Below are positions 37,297 to 46,500 of a stretch of 64,000 nucleotides of DNA, in pieces. This stretch comes from Clostridium sp. M62/1 (lineage in GTDB: Bacteria; Bacillota; Clostridia; Lachnospirales; Lachnospiraceae): assembly GCF_020736365.1 (NCBI RefSeq), contig NZ_CP085988.1, positions 43,501 to 107,500 of the forward strand. Direction: 5' to 3'. Each line of letters begins with the position of its first letter. Position 1 is the stretch's first letter. The notes below the pieces were generated by a model that saw nothing but the letters and a program-made list of their open reading frames with translations, was not told the DNA's origin and searched no databases. The position numbers were made by a program, and so were the translations under genes.

Positions 37297-39840
37297 ATGC
37301 ACATGGTAAAACTGAGAGAAGGCTTCTACTGGACGGGCGTGATTGATGAAAACCTTCGGGTGTTTGACATCATCATGTACACAGAATTCGGCACCACCTA
37401 CAATTCCTACGTCTTAAAGGCCGGAGACAAGACTATTCTGTTTGAGACTGCCAAGGCAAAGTTTTTTGACGAGTACCTGGAAAAGCTGAAGGAAATCATT
37501 GATGTGGGAAACATTGACTATCTGGTTGTCAGCCACACAGAGCCGGATCACGCGGGAAGCGTGGAAAAGCTCCTGGATTTAAGCCCCAAGATGAAAATTT
37601 TGGCTACAGGCTGCGCCATCGGTTTCCTGAAGGAGATTGTAAACCGCGACTTTGTAAGCATCCCTGTGAAAGATCACCAGAGAATGGAAATCGGGAATAA
37701 AACGCTTCAGTTCCTCATTGTTCCCAACCTTCACTGGCCGGATACCATGTACACCTTTATCGAGGAGGAACAGATCCTGGTAACCTGCGATTCCTTCGGC
37801 TCCCACTATGCCCACAGCGGCGTCCTGGCAAGCACTGTTCCAAATCATGAGGATTATATGAAGGCAGCCAGGTATTACTACGACTGTATTATCGGGCCGT
37901 TTAAGCCTTTCATGCTGAAGGCTTTAAACCGGATAAAAAATATGGATATTTCCATGATCTGTACCGGTCACGGTCCTGTGCTCGACACAAAGGAATCCAT
38001 CAAAAATATTATGGCCAAATATGAGGAGTGGTCCACAGTGACCAACCCCAACACGAAAAAAACCGTCATCATCCCCTATGTGAGCGCCTACGGCTACACC
38101 AAGGAACTGGCTGAAAAGATCGCCGAGGGCATTAAAGACAGCGGCGACATTGAGGTGCGCTCCTACGATATGGTGGAAGCGGACAAGGCTGCCGTGGAGG
38201 CGGAGCTTCTGTTTGCAGACGGAATCCTCCTGGGTACGCCTACTATTGTGGGTGAGGCACTGGCCCCCATCTGGGAGCTGACTCTCTCCATGTTTGCAGG
38301 AACCCACGGCGGCAAGTATGCCGGAGCCTTCGGCAGCTATGGCTGGAGCGGCGAGGGAGTGCCTCACATTCTGGAAAGACTCAGACAGCTTCGCATGAAG
38401 GTGGACGAGGGCTACCGTGTGCGCTTTAAGCCAAGCCATGCCGATCTGGTGGGGGCCTACGAGTACGGCTATCAGTTTGGCTGCCGCGTGCTCAACATCG
38501 AGGCTGTCAAGCCGAAAAAGACCGGTGCCAGAAGCCTTGTAAAATGCCTTGTCTGCGGAGAGATTTTCGACTCTTCCCTGGAGATCTGCCCGGTCTGCGG
38601 TGTAGGAAAAGAAAACTTCGTGCCTGTTGAAGCGGAGGAAAATTCCTTTTCCAATAATACAAAGGAATACTATGTCATCCTCGGAAACGGCACCGCCGGC
38701 TTCAATGCGGCAAAGGCCATCAGGGAGAGGGATAAGACGGGAACGGTCATCCTGATCTCTGAAGAGCCGTACCGCACCTACAACCGGCCGATGCTGACGA
38801 AGACCATGCTGGCCGATCTGAGCGCGGATCAGATTGCCGTGGAGCCGGAAAGCTGGTACGAGGAGAACCAGGTCTATCAGATGCTCGGAAAACGCGTCGT
38901 ATCTGTCGATATGGAAAATTCCCAGGTAACACTGGATGACGGCAGCAATATTCATTTTACCCGCCTGATCTACGCCCTGGGCAGCGAATGCTTCATCCCG
39001 CCGATCAAGGGCAGCGACAGGGAACAGGTAGTCGCCATCCGGCGCATGGCTGATGTGGAAAAGCTGTCCGGTCTCCTTGGACACACCAGGAATGCAGTTG
39101 TCATCGGAGGCGGTGTTCTGGGCCTGGAGGCTGCCTGGGAGCTGAAAAAGGCAGGCCTCAGGGTGACAGTTCTGGAGGCTGCCCCCATGCTCATGGGACG
39201 CCAGCTGGATGCCACCGCAGGAACGATTCTGAAGGAAATCGTGGAGAAAAACGGCATCTCCATCCACACCGGAGTCACTATCGAGAGCATTGACGCAGAC
39301 GAAAGCGGCGCCGTATCCGGCGTTACTCTCCAGTCCGGCGAATCCTTCCCGGCACAGCTGGTTATCATTTCTGCCGGAGTCCGGGCAAACACGGCGCTGG
39401 CAAAGGAGATGGGGCTTCAGGTGGAGAGAGCCGTTGTGGTAAACAGCCATATGGAGACAGGCCTCAAAAACATCTACGCCTGCGGCGACTGCGCAGAGTA
39501 CAAGGGGGCAAACTTTGCCATCTGGCCGGAGGCCTCAGAACAGGGCCGTATCGCCGGAGCCAATGCGGCAGGCGACAGTCTGGAATACCGCGAGGTGTCC
39601 TCTGCTCTGACCTTCAACGGTATGAATACCTCCCTCTATGCGGCAGGCGACAACGGCAAGAACCCGAACCTGCTCTACAAGACGGTGGAATTCAAGGATA
39701 TGGGCAAGGAACAGTACAGAAAATACTATTTCCTGAACAACCGCCTGTGCGGCATCATTCTCATCGGAGATCTCTCCCGCATGGCGAGAATGGCAGAAGA
39801 GCTGGAAAGACATGCCTCGTTTGAGGAAGTGATGAAATAA
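37297..39840 (+). CDS. Three-domain flavodiiron protein: FDP, rubredoxin and NADH:rubredoxin reductase
   Basis: This 847-residue enzyme reduces O2 or NO to harmless products. Residues of about 1-250 form the diiron beta-lactamase-like domain (Ser-His-Thr-Glu-Pro-Asp-His-Ala-Gly). About 255-405 is the FMN-binding flavodoxin domain (Tyr-Val-Ser-Ala-Tyr-Gly-Tyr-Thr). About 415-445 is a rubredoxin-type centre (Cys-Leu-Val-Cys and Cys-Pro-Val-Cys-Gly). About 458-840 is an FAD/NAD(P)H oxidoreductase (Gly-Asn-Gly-Thr-Ala-Gly, Gly-Gly-Gly-Val-Leu-Gly-Leu-Glu, Tyr-Ala-Cys-Gly-Asp-Cys-Ala-Glu). The whole electron path from NADH to oxygen is thus in one chain. AAAGGAGG precedes the ATG. Confidence 0.93.
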   Translation: MHMVKLREGFYWTGVIDENLRVFDIIMYTEFGTTYNSYVLKAGDKTILFETAKAKFFDEYLEKLKEIIDVGNIDYLVVSHTEPDHAGSVEKLLDLSPKMKILATGCAIGFLKEIVNRDFVSIPVKDHQRMEIGNKTLQFLIVPNLHWPDTMYTFIEEEQILVTCDSFGSHYAHSGVLASTVPNHEDYMKAARYYYDCIIGPFKPFMLKALNRIKNMDISMICTGHGPVLDTKESIKNIMAKYEEWSTVTNPNTKKTVIIPYVSAYGYTKELAEKIAEGIKDSGDIEVRSYDMVEADKAAVEAELLFADGILLGTPTIVGEALAPIWELTLSMFAGTHGGKYAGAFGSYGWSGEGVPHILERLRQLRMKVDEGYRVRFKPSHADLVGAYEYGYQFGCRVLNIEAVKPKKTGARSLVKCLVCGEIFDSSLEICPVCGVGKENFVPVEAEENSFSNNTKEYYVILGNGTAGFNAAKAIRERDKTGTVILISEEPYRTYNRPMLTKTMLADLSADQIAVEPESWYEENQVYQMLGKRVVSVDMENSQVTLDDGSNIHFTRLIYALGSECFIPPIKGSDREQVVAIRRMADVEKLSGLLGHTRNAVVIGGGVLGLEAAWELKKAGLRVTVLEAAPMLMGRQLDATAGTILKEIVEKNGISIHTGVTIESIDADESGAVSGVTLQSGESFPAQLVIISAGVRANTALAKEMGLQVERAVVVNSHMETGLKNIYACGDCAEYKGANFAIWPEASEQGRIAGANAAGDSLEYREVSSALTFNGMNTSLYAAGDNGKNPNLLYKTVEFKDMGKEQYRKYYFLNNRLCGIILIGDLSRMARMAEELERHASFEEVMK

Positions 39841-39850
39841 GAGTGAAATC

Positions 39851-39896
39851 AAAAGCAGAGAGCCAGCGCCAGAGCGCGCCGGTTCTCTGCTTTTTC
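39851..39896. terminator. Bidirectional terminator between convergent genes
   Basis: A 14-bp stem (AAAAGCAGAGAGCC with GGTTCTCTGCTTTT, one G-T pair) is flanked by T on one side and A on the other. It serves the flavodiiron gene and the NhaC-type gene. Confidence 0.88.
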
Positions 39897-39925
39897 AGTC
39901 TTTTCCGTATAATCCCTGTCTGCCG

Positions 39926-41392
39926 CTACACTTCCAGCGAATCCCGGTAGGTCTTTGTAGATTTTATTTCCCCTGTCTTCCACTGGAACTTGCCCAGGAA
40001 ACCGAAGGTGATCGACACAATCGGAACGACCCAGTTAAACACAGCAAACGGAAGGAAGGAGAGAACCGGTACGCCCAGGGTCGCCCCTGCAAAGGCTCCA
40101 TCCACATTCCACGGGACAATCAGAGAGGTTACAGTTCCTCCGTCTTCAAGGCAGCGGGATAAGGTCTGAGGAAGCATATCCTTCTTTTTAAACTCACCGA
40201 TGAAGAGGCGTCCGCCAAGGATAATCGACATATACTGGCTGGCTGTAATAATATTGAAAATGATGCAGCTGACAACAGTAGAACATACAAAGGTGCCAAC
40301 TGACTTGCTGACGAATTTCATCCTCTCCAGGCATACTTCAAGGAATCCAAGGTGTTCCAGAATCCCTCCGTAAACCATGGCAATGATGCCAAGGGAGCAG
40401 GTGTAATTCATATTCAGAAGTCCGCCTCGCGACAGAAGGCTGTCAATGTCAGGATTTCCCGTATTGGACACGAATCCTTCTTCCATGATACTGAATAACT
40501 CCCCTAAAGAATAGCCCTGAACTATCATCGCAATGAGAGCTGCCGTACCGCCTGAAATCAGAAGAATCGGAAACGCCGGCTTCTTTAAAACTGCCAGAGC
40601 GATAACTAAAACCGGAGGAATCAGTGTCAGAATATTTAAATTAAAGTTTTCATTCAGGGCGCTCAGGATACCTGCAATTGTCTCACTTTCTGCATTTCCC
40701 GAAAACTTAAATCCCAGAACCAGGAAAACAGCCAGCGCAATCAGGATACTTGGCGTTGTAGTGAAAAACATGGCTTTAATGTGGTCAAATACATCCCCCT
40801 CCGCAACTGCCGGAGCCAGATTCGTCGTATCAGAAAGAGGAGACATCTTATCGCCGAAGGCAGAGCCGGAAACGATAGCACCGGCGGTCATGGCCGGGTT
40901 TACGCCAAGTCCCATGCCGACGCCCATCAGGGCAACGCCGGCAGTTCCGATGGCAGACCAGGAAGACCCGGTGGCCAGAGAAGTCAGCATACATGCGATA
41001 CATGCAGTGGCCAGAAACACAGATGGAGAGATAATTTTAAGTCCCCAGTAGATAATCATGGGAACTGTCCCGCTGGCAATCCAGGCTCCCATCAGAGCAC
41101 CGATACTGTATAGGATCATAGCCGTTGGAATCATCAGTTCTCCGCCCCGCATAATCGCGCTCTCAATCTTGCTCCACGGACATTTCTCGATCTTTAAGAC
41201 AAGAAGGGTAACGCCCAGGGAAGCCATCATGGCCACATGCATCTTCTGATCAAAGAAGAAAATAGATACCGCCATGAATATAATCAGTGAAAGGACGCAG
41301 ATAATCGCTGCGCCAAAGGACGGTCTGAACTCTGCATCGGATTCATTGATATTGCTGCTGTTTCCATTGGGCTCAGGGTTTTTCTTACTCAT
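39926..41392 (-). CDS. NhaC-type Na+/H+ antiporter family transporter
   Basis: The 488-residue membrane protein has about eleven to twelve hydrophobic spans. It contains Leu-Ala-Thr-Gly-Ser-Ser-Trp-Ser-Ala-Ile-Gly-Thr-Ala-Gly and Phe-Gly-Asp-Lys-Met-Ser-Pro-Leu-Ser-Asp-Thr-Thr-Asn, the conserved NhaC signatures. I start at minus-strand ATG 41392, six bases after AAGGAGG. It lies 22 bases after the amidohydrolase gene and is probably transcribed with it from the sigma-54 promoter at 43088. Some family members exchange organic substrates, so it may import the amidohydrolase substrate rather than act only in ion balance. Confidence 0.88.
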   Translation of the reverse strand: MSKKNPEPNGNSSNINESDAEFRPSFGAAIICVLSLIIFMAVSIFFFDQKMHVAMMASLGVTLLVLKIEKCPWSKIESAIMRGGELMIPTAMILYSIGALMGAWIASGTVPMIIYWGLKIISPSVFLATACIACMLTSLATGSSWSAIGTAGVALMGVGMGLGVNPAMTAGAIVSGSAFGDKMSPLSDTTNLAPAVAEGDVFDHIKAMFFTTTPSILIALAVFLVLGFKFSGNAESETIAGILSALNENFNLNILTLIPPVLVIALAVLKKPAFPILLISGGTAALIAMIVQGYSLGELFSIMEEGFVSNTGNPDIDSLLSRGGLLNMNYTCSLGIIAMVYGGILEHLGFLEVCLERMKFVSKSVGTFVCSTVVSCIIFNIITASQYMSIILGGRLFIGEFKKKDMLPQTLSRCLEDGGTVTSLIVPWNVDGAFAGATLGVPVLSFLPFAVFNWVVPIVSITFGFLGKFQWKTGEIKSTKTYRDSLEV

Positions 41393-41414
41393 AAACATCC
41401 TCCTTAAAATATGC

Positions 41415-43034
41415 TTACTTTTTCCGGTAGACTGTACGTCCTCCCAGAACCGTTTCCTCTACAGCAATGTCACGAAGCTTCATGGGATCGCACCTGGTGG
41501 GATCCTGGGAGAGAATGACGAAATCTGCCAGCTTTCCTTCTTCCAGCGAGCCCTTCAGGTTCTCCTCAAAAGAAGCGTAAGCTCCGTTTATGGTGAAGCC
41601 GCGGAGCATCTGCTCCACTGTGAGCTTCTGCTCCGGCATCCATCCTCCTTCTGGATAGCCGCTGTAATCACATCGGTTGACTCCTACAAATAAGCTGTCA
41701 AATGGATTTAAGGAATCTACCGGACAGTCAGAGCTCATGGTATACATCACATTCATATCGCACAGAGTTCTGTAATTATACGTAGACGGAAGACGTTCTG
41801 CTCCCACACGGCTTTCCGCAATGTGAAGATCACTGTTTAAGCACACCGGTTCCATATATGCAATCACATTCTGTTCTTTAAACCGCTTCAAAATATCCGG
41901 CTGGGTGATCTGCAGGTGGATAATTCCGAATCTGGCATCGGGATCCGGCCTTTTTTCCTGGGCTTTCAGAAAGGCATCCATGCACATCTCCATGGCGCCG
42001 TCGCCAATGGCATGGCATACTACTCCCATTTTTGCCTCATGGGCCGTTGTCACCAGCTCGTTCAGCTCATCCTTCGTAAATACGGCAATTCCGCAGGTGT
42101 CCGGGGCATCCGAGTACGGTGCCCGCAGAAATGCGCTTCGCCCGCCCAGAGAACCATCTGTCAGAAGCTTCAGTGGGCCTGCCTGTACCATGGAAGTGTC
42201 ATGGCGCTCCAGAATCTCCTCTTTAATAAATTCTTTCAGCCGGTCTATCTGGGGAAGGAGACACTGCTCTCTGATTCTCATGTTCAGCCTGTCCTCCTGC
42301 TCCAGCTCCCGATATGCCCTCATAACCTTTCTCCAGTCTTTATCTGAGAATGTCTCAAAGTCATCGGTATGCATGGTGGTAAGCCCCAGGGAGGAAGCGA
42401 TGGAAATGGCATTTACCAGCATTTCCTTGATTTCCTCTACCGATTTGTCGGGAATCATCCGGTAAATCAGGTAACGGGCAGTCTCCTTCAAAAGTCCTGT
42501 CAGATTTCCATTTTCATCATGCTCAATTTCTCCGCCCTCTGGATTCTCTGTTTCTTTTGTGATTCCTGCCATGGAAAGAGCCATGGAGTTGGCCACTACC
42601 ATGTGCTCGCAGACCCTGGTGAATACAATCGGATGCTCCGTACTGATCGCATCCAGATCAGCAGTAGTCGGATTTCGCTTTTCAGCAAAAAAGATCTGGT
42701 TCCAGCCCCGTCCCTGAACCCATTTTCCGGCAGGAACCTGGCGCTCCCTTATGTATTTCCTTCCCGCCTCAATCATTTCTTCGATGGATTTCAGAGGGGC
42801 ACAGTCAATTTTTGTAAGACTGTAGGCATAGTTAAGCAGGTGGACATGGCCTTCGATAAAGCCCGGCATAACTGTTCTTCCCCTTAGATCCACCTTCTTC
42901 GCGTGAGGAAACTCCTCCGCCAGTTCCTCCTCATCTCCCACACGGACAATGTGTTCCCCCTCCACCGCCATTGAGCCTGCCCGCTCCCCGGCAGCATTCA
43001 TCGTGAGAATAACGCCGTTTTGATAAAGTTTCAT
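41415..43034 (-). CDS. Amidohydrolase (YtcJ-like, Amidohydro_3), copy 1
   Basis: The 539-residue enzyme starts at minus-strand ATG 43034 after AAGGGGG. The metal site begins with Gly-Phe-Ile-Glu-Gly-His-Val-His near residue 60. Later His-Ala-Ile-Gly-Asp-Gly-Ala and Ser-Ser-Asp-Cys-Pro-Val provide further ligands, and the end Gly-Lys-Leu-Ala-Asp-Phe-Val-Ile-Leu is typical. The family hydrolyses amide bonds in N-acyl amines or amino acids. A paralogue lies on the other side of the sigma-54 activator gene. Promoter, upstream sites and gene order show joint control. Substrate is unknown. Confidence 0.9.
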   Translation of the reverse strand: MKLYQNGVILTMNAAGERAGSMAVEGEHIVRVGDEEELAEEFPHAKKVDLRGRTVMPGFIEGHVHLLNYAYSLTKIDCAPLKSIEEMIEAGRKYIRERQVPAGKWVQGRGWNQIFFAEKRNPTTADLDAISTEHPIVFTRVCEHMVVANSMALSMAGITKETENPEGGEIEHDENGNLTGLLKETARYLIYRMIPDKSVEEIKEMLVNAISIASSLGLTTMHTDDFETFSDKDWRKVMRAYRELEQEDRLNMRIREQCLLPQIDRLKEFIKEEILERHDTSMVQAGPLKLLTDGSLGGRSAFLRAPYSDAPDTCGIAVFTKDELNELVTTAHEAKMGVVCHAIGDGAMEMCMDAFLKAQEKRPDPDARFGIIHLQITQPDILKRFKEQNVIAYMEPVCLNSDLHIAESRVGAERLPSTYNYRTLCDMNVMYTMSSDCPVDSLNPFDSLFVGVNRCDYSGYPEGGWMPEQKLTVEQMLRGFTINGAYASFEENLKGSLEEGKLADFVILSQDPTRCDPMKLRDIAVEETVLGGRTVYRKK

Positions 43035-43087
43035 TTCGTATCCCCCTTTTGATATTATAGGATATTGCGTTTTATGCATATTATTTA

Positions 43088-43103
43088 AGCAACTCCCATG
43101 CCA
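43088..43103 (-). promoter_or_regulatory. Sigma-54 promoter of amidohydrolase 1 and transporter
   Basis: On the minus strand TGGCATGGGAGTTGCT matches the -24/-12 consensus (TGGCAC-N5-TTGCW) with correct GG-GC spacing. The -12 end is 53 bases from the start codon, the same as inferred for the second amidohydrolase before IS insertion. Confidence 0.88.
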
Positions 43104-43198
43104 TGCGCAAAAGAGCCGTTTTTTTACAGAAATAGCCATAAAATTCAAAATATTTAACCGTTTTTAAGAAAAAATGGTTTGAAATACAGAAAATTTAC

Positions 43199-43242
43199 GC
43201 CAATATTTTTGCACACCTCTGTAAAAAAGCAAAAATATTTGC
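43199..43242. promoter_or_regulatory. Activator binding sites (UAS) upstream of amidohydrolase 1
   Basis: GCCAATATTTTTGC at 43199-43212 and its inverted near-copy at 43229-43242 (GCAAATATTTTTGC on the minus strand) differ by one base. They lie 95-155 bases upstream of the sigma-54 promoter, the usual enhancer distance, and just before the activator gene. Confidence 0.8.
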
Positions 43243-43306
43243 GACATTATTTTTTTTATGCTACACTAAAGCAAAATATACGGAAAATGAGAAAGGAGAA
43301 ACTCAC

Positions 43307-44710
43307 ATGATTACAAATGCTCTGGTTCAGGCCAGACAGCTGTATGAGGATACGGATGGCGTGCTCGTCTGTGACAAATATGGATATGTGGAATTTATGA
43401 AATGGTTTCACGACGGAATCCTCTCGGATGAGGTCATCGGCATGCATGTGACGGATGTGTATCCGGAGCTGGATAACCAGACCAGCTCCATTATGCGTGT
43501 AATCGAAAGCGGAAAGCCCCGGTTTGACGAGCGGCAGGTCATACACACATGCCGCGGGGAGCTGTTGGACATTGTCTCATCCACAGTTCCTCTGTTAGCC
43601 GGAAATGAAGTGATCGGGGCCATGACTTCCACTATTTTCTATGAAAAATACCGGGCGGGAAAAGGGCTTCCCAGACGGCAGCAGGGAGATCTGTATACTC
43701 TGGATGACATCATCTCGCAGGATCCCATTATGATTGCCCTGAAAGAACGGTGCGCTCTCATTGCGAACAATGATTCTCCTGTACTGCTCTACGGAGAGAC
43801 GGGAACTGGAAAAGAGCTGTTTGCGCAGTCCCTGCACACCTGCTCCCACAGGGCAAAAAAGCCCTTTATTTCACAAAACTGTGCCGCTATCCCCGAATCG
43901 CTCCTGGAAGCTATCTTTTTTGGCGTGGAAAAAGGCAGCTTTACAGGAGCCGAAAACAGAAAAGGGCTTTTCGAACTGGCCGACGGCGGTACTTTATTTC
44001 TGGACGAGATCAACTCTATGGATATTTCCATGCAGGCCAAGCTGCTGAAGGCCATCGAAGAGCAGCAGGTGAGGAGAATCGGAAGCGCTAAAAGCACCAG
44101 CTTTAATGCCAGGATCATCTGTGCCATGAATAAACATCCGGCTGAAGTGCTCCGTTCCGGCCTCATGAGAACAGATCTCTTCTACCGGATCTGTGTCGTC
44201 CGGATCGATATTCCCCCTTTAAGAGACCGTAAACCAGACGTCATGATACTGACTGATTATTTTATCAATCACTTTAACAGAAAAATGGACAAATCCATCC
44301 GCGGAGTGAGCGCTCTGGTAAAAATGACATTTCAGAATTATGACTGGAAGGGGAATGTGCGGGAACTGAAAAATACACTTGAATATGCTTTCAATCTCTG
44401 TCAGAGCTCCATGATTAATATGAGTGATCTGCCCGATATTCTCCAGGAGGATTCCGCATATCAGGGCTGCTCTCAGGAAAATGAAAACGACCTTGCCGTA
44501 AACCAGGAGAGGGCAGAGGCAGATGAGAAGAGAAGGGACAGATTCCCCTACGATAAATCTCTGTCTCTGACAGAAAATACGGCCTGCTATGAGAGAGAGG
44601 CCATCAGCCGCATTCTTGCAAAAACGAACAATATTACAGAGGCAGCCAGAGTGCTCCGTATATCCCGCCAGACCTTGTCCTACAAAATTGAAAAATACGG
44701 TCTCAATTAA
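43307..44710 (+). CDS. Sigma-54-dependent activator (PAS-AAA+-Fis, RocR-like)
   Basis: The 467-residue regulator has an N-terminal PAS-like sensor (about 10-115; Asp-Gly-Val-Leu-Val-Cys-Asp). The AAA+ domain spans about 145-385, with Walker A Gly-Glu-Thr-Gly-Thr-Gly-Lys-Glu, the sigma-54 contact loop as Gly-Ser-Phe-Thr-Gly-Ala instead of GAFTGA, and Walker B Gly-Gly-Thr-Leu-Phe-Leu-Asp-Glu. The C-terminal Fis-type HTH is at about 435-465. GSFTGA variants are known in active members. It sits between the two amidohydrolase genes and most likely senses their substrate or product, turning on both through the four 14-bp sites. It has no receiver domain, so a small ligand is the likely signal. Confidence 0.93.
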   Translation: MITNALVQARQLYEDTDGVLVCDKYGYVEFMKWFHDGILSDEVIGMHVTDVYPELDNQTSSIMRVIESGKPRFDERQVIHTCRGELLDIVSSTVPLLAGNEVIGAMTSTIFYEKYRAGKGLPRRQQGDLYTLDDIISQDPIMIALKERCALIANNDSPVLLYGETGTGKELFAQSLHTCSHRAKKPFISQNCAAIPESLLEAIFFGVEKGSFTGAENRKGLFELADGGTLFLDEINSMDISMQAKLLKAIEEQQVRRIGSAKSTSFNARIICAMNKHPAEVLRSGLMRTDLFYRICVVRIDIPPLRDRKPDVMILTDYFINHFNRKMDKSIRGVSALVKMTFQNYDWKGNVRELKNTLEYAFNLCQSSMINMSDLPDILQEDSAYQGCSQENENDLAVNQERAEADEKRRDRFPYDKSLSLTENTACYEREAISRILAKTNNITEAARVLRISRQTLSYKIEKYGLN

Positions 44711-44713
44711 AGC

Positions 44714-44777
44714 GCAAATATTTTTTTCAGGCATTGTCTTGTGAAGAAAATTTTTCTTTTAATGCAAAAAATTTTGC
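44714..44777. promoter_or_regulatory. Activator binding sites (UAS) upstream of amidohydrolase 2
   Basis: GCAAATATTTTTTT at 44714-44727 and GCAAAAAATTTTGC at 44764-44777 (inverse of GCAAAATTTTTTGC) each differ from GCAAATATTTTTGC at two positions. They lie 60-125 bases before the second sigma-54 promoter. Confidence 0.72.
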
Positions 44778-44838
44778 GCCATATATCCTGCTTTCGCAGA
44801 AAGAGGGGTGTTTCTCCCTGAAATAAGCCTGGTTCTCA

Positions 44839-44854
44839 TGGCATAAAATGTGCT
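44839..44854 (+). promoter_or_regulatory. Sigma-54 promoter of amidohydrolase 2, cut off by an IS
   Basis: TGGCATAAAATGTGCT fits the -24/-12 pattern with GG and GC at the right spacing. The IS4-family element begins 31 bases downstream. Without IS and target duplication the -12 end would be 53 bases from the amidohydrolase start. Confidence 0.82.
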
Positions 44855-44885
44855 GATTTAAAAAAGCATCTATTTTATTTCACTA

Positions 44886-46473
44886 ACTAAAACTTCCCAT
44901 ACCTAAAATGGGATTCGTTCCTTGAAAATTCAATATTTCAGCTAACAAAATAGCGATTTATGCCGCTGCAGCTTCCAAATGGAGTGCTTTTCTCAGATAT
45001 TCCGGCAATCTTGCTTCAAAATCAGCGGTAAAAGCATTCAGTTGCTCATCGCTTAGTTTAAAGATTCCCTGAAGACTTGCCATCAAGGCTTCCATCAGGA
45101 TGCAAAGTGACCTGTTGAAAGTAATGTCTGCCATTTCATCAACAAGGAAGAAGAACAGTTCACCAAGCGTTCTCTGATCTTCATTTTGGCGCTGCTCCAT
45201 TGCAAGTAACATATATCGGGTAAACACGATCGCCACATGGGCTGTCAGTGCATCATAAGATAAACTGTGGCATTCTCCAACCAGATTCAGCATGGATTTG
45301 CAGGTTTTGAAAAAGACCTCGATCTGCCAGCGCTTTCCATAAATACGGATAATCTCTTCCTCGGAAAGTGTTGTAGCTGTACAGATAAAAGCAAGCCAGT
45401 CCTTGCGGTTTGCCTTGTTCCTTACGCATACGATTTTCGCCGGAATTGGATTCGCCTTTCCTACCATAACATCAACAGAAAGCAGATACTTTGATCTGCC
45501 ACGGCGCTTTTTGTTCCGGGAATAGATTTCTTTGATATTCAGCTGTTCACCACCGTACGAATATTTGATCCGGCTACTTTTCTTAATCATGGCAATCACA
45601 TCCATGCCTTTTGCATGGATGGCTGTGACCTGTGCTGGATTGGAAAACCAGGAATCAAACAGGACATAATCCGCTTTCAGCCCTGCACTGAGGGCTGTAT
45701 TCAGTAAAGTCATCATTGCCTCTGGTGCTTTTGTTTGGGCTAGCGCACGTCTTTTTCCTGCAAGGGTTCTGTTGTCAAAGTCCTTTACCGGGCCGATGAT
45801 ATTTGTATTCTTTGCAGACGCTAACAGGCAGCTGTTTACAGGGATCAGTGTGTTTCCATCACTCCAGCTTAAAGTAAGCATCCTGAAGCCCTTTTTGAAA
45901 TGCATATCCGTGTGGTCAAAAACTTTTGATCCCAGTTCCGTTTTCTTACAGCTGGTACGGTTGAAAAGGCTGTCATCAATGATAAAGACATTTTTTCTTT
46001 CCGGATCTGTCAGATCACGAATGTCATGATTGACAATATCAGCTGCAAGAAGAGAAGTAAAACGAAGCCAGTTTGTTTTTGAAGAATTAAGGAAACGGTA
46101 GAAAGTGTTCTTGGAAAACGCCTCCTTAAAAGAGCCAGTCCGCTGCTGCATATACATACTTCTTCCGACAAAAATGTTGCTGAGTTTATAACGAAGCAGG
46201 GAAACAGATGAAACACCTTTTTCCTTCATTCCATTACATCTGGCAAGGAGCCTGCCAACATGATGTTTGGAAAAAAATCTCTGAACACAGTCAATTAAGT
46301 CGTTCTCAACGAAATAGTTTTGTGGTATACTGGACATGGCATAAATCTCCTTTGTAAAGATGGTTTCTAGTCAATTCCATTATACCAAACGGAACAGATT
46401 TATGCTTTTTTTATTGGCTGAAATATTGAATTTTCAAGGATCAACGCACCAATATGGTGTGGGAAGTTTTAGT
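44886..46473 (-). mobile_element. IS4-family insertion sequence, 1,588 bp, with CACTA target duplication
   Basis: The ends are perfect 14-bp inverted repeats (ACTAAAACTTCCCA), continued by a longer imperfect repeat that includes CCTTGAAAATTCAATATTTC in both arms. CACTA occurs directly outside each end (44881-44885 and 46474-46478), a 5-bp target duplication. The element carries one transposase gene on the minus strand. Complete ends, intact gene and intact duplication point to a recent insertion. Confidence 0.93.
44958..46337 (-). CDS. IS4-family transposase
   Basis: The 459-residue DDE transposase has Phe-Ile-Ile-Asp-Asp-Ser and Val-Leu-Phe-Asp-Ser-Trp-Phe as the first two acidic sites. The signature Tyr-x2-Arg-x3-Glu-x6-Lys appears as Tyr-Gly-Lys-Arg-Trp-Gln-Ile-Glu followed by Lys, typical of IS4. 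The gene fills the element and is intact. It runs opposite to the amidohydrolase, so read-through from the sigma-54 promoter would produce RNA antisense to it. Confidence 0.93.
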   Translation of the reverse strand: MSSIPQNYFVENDLIDCVQRFFSKHHVGRLLARCNGMKEKGVSSVSLLRYKLSNIFVGRSMYMQQRTGSFKEAFSKNTFYRFLNSSKTNWLRFTSLLAADIVNHDIRDLTDPERKNVFIIDDSLFNRTSCKKTELGSKVFDHTDMHFKKGFRMLTLSWSDGNTLIPVNSCLLASAKNTNIIGPVKDFDNRTLAGKRRALAQTKAPEAMMTLLNTALSAGLKADYVLFDSWFSNPAQVTAIHAKGMDVIAMIKKSSRIKYSYGGEQLNIKEIYSRNKKRRGRSKYLLSVDVMVGKANPIPAKIVCVRNKANRKDWLAFICTATTLSEEEIIRIYGKRWQIEVFFKTCKSMLNLVGECHSLSYDALTAHVAIVFTRYMLLAMEQRQNEDQRTLGELFFFLVDEMADITFNRSLCILMEALMASLQGIFKLSDEQLNAFTADFEARLPEYLRKALHLEAAAA

Positions 46474-46500
46474 CACTAAATTATTTCAGGAGGAAACCAT

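Noticed and set aside
44886..46473. Sigma-54 amidohydrolase 2 gene as a pseudogene
   Set aside because: The coding frame, ribosome binding site and metal motifs are intact; only the promoter is separated by the IS.
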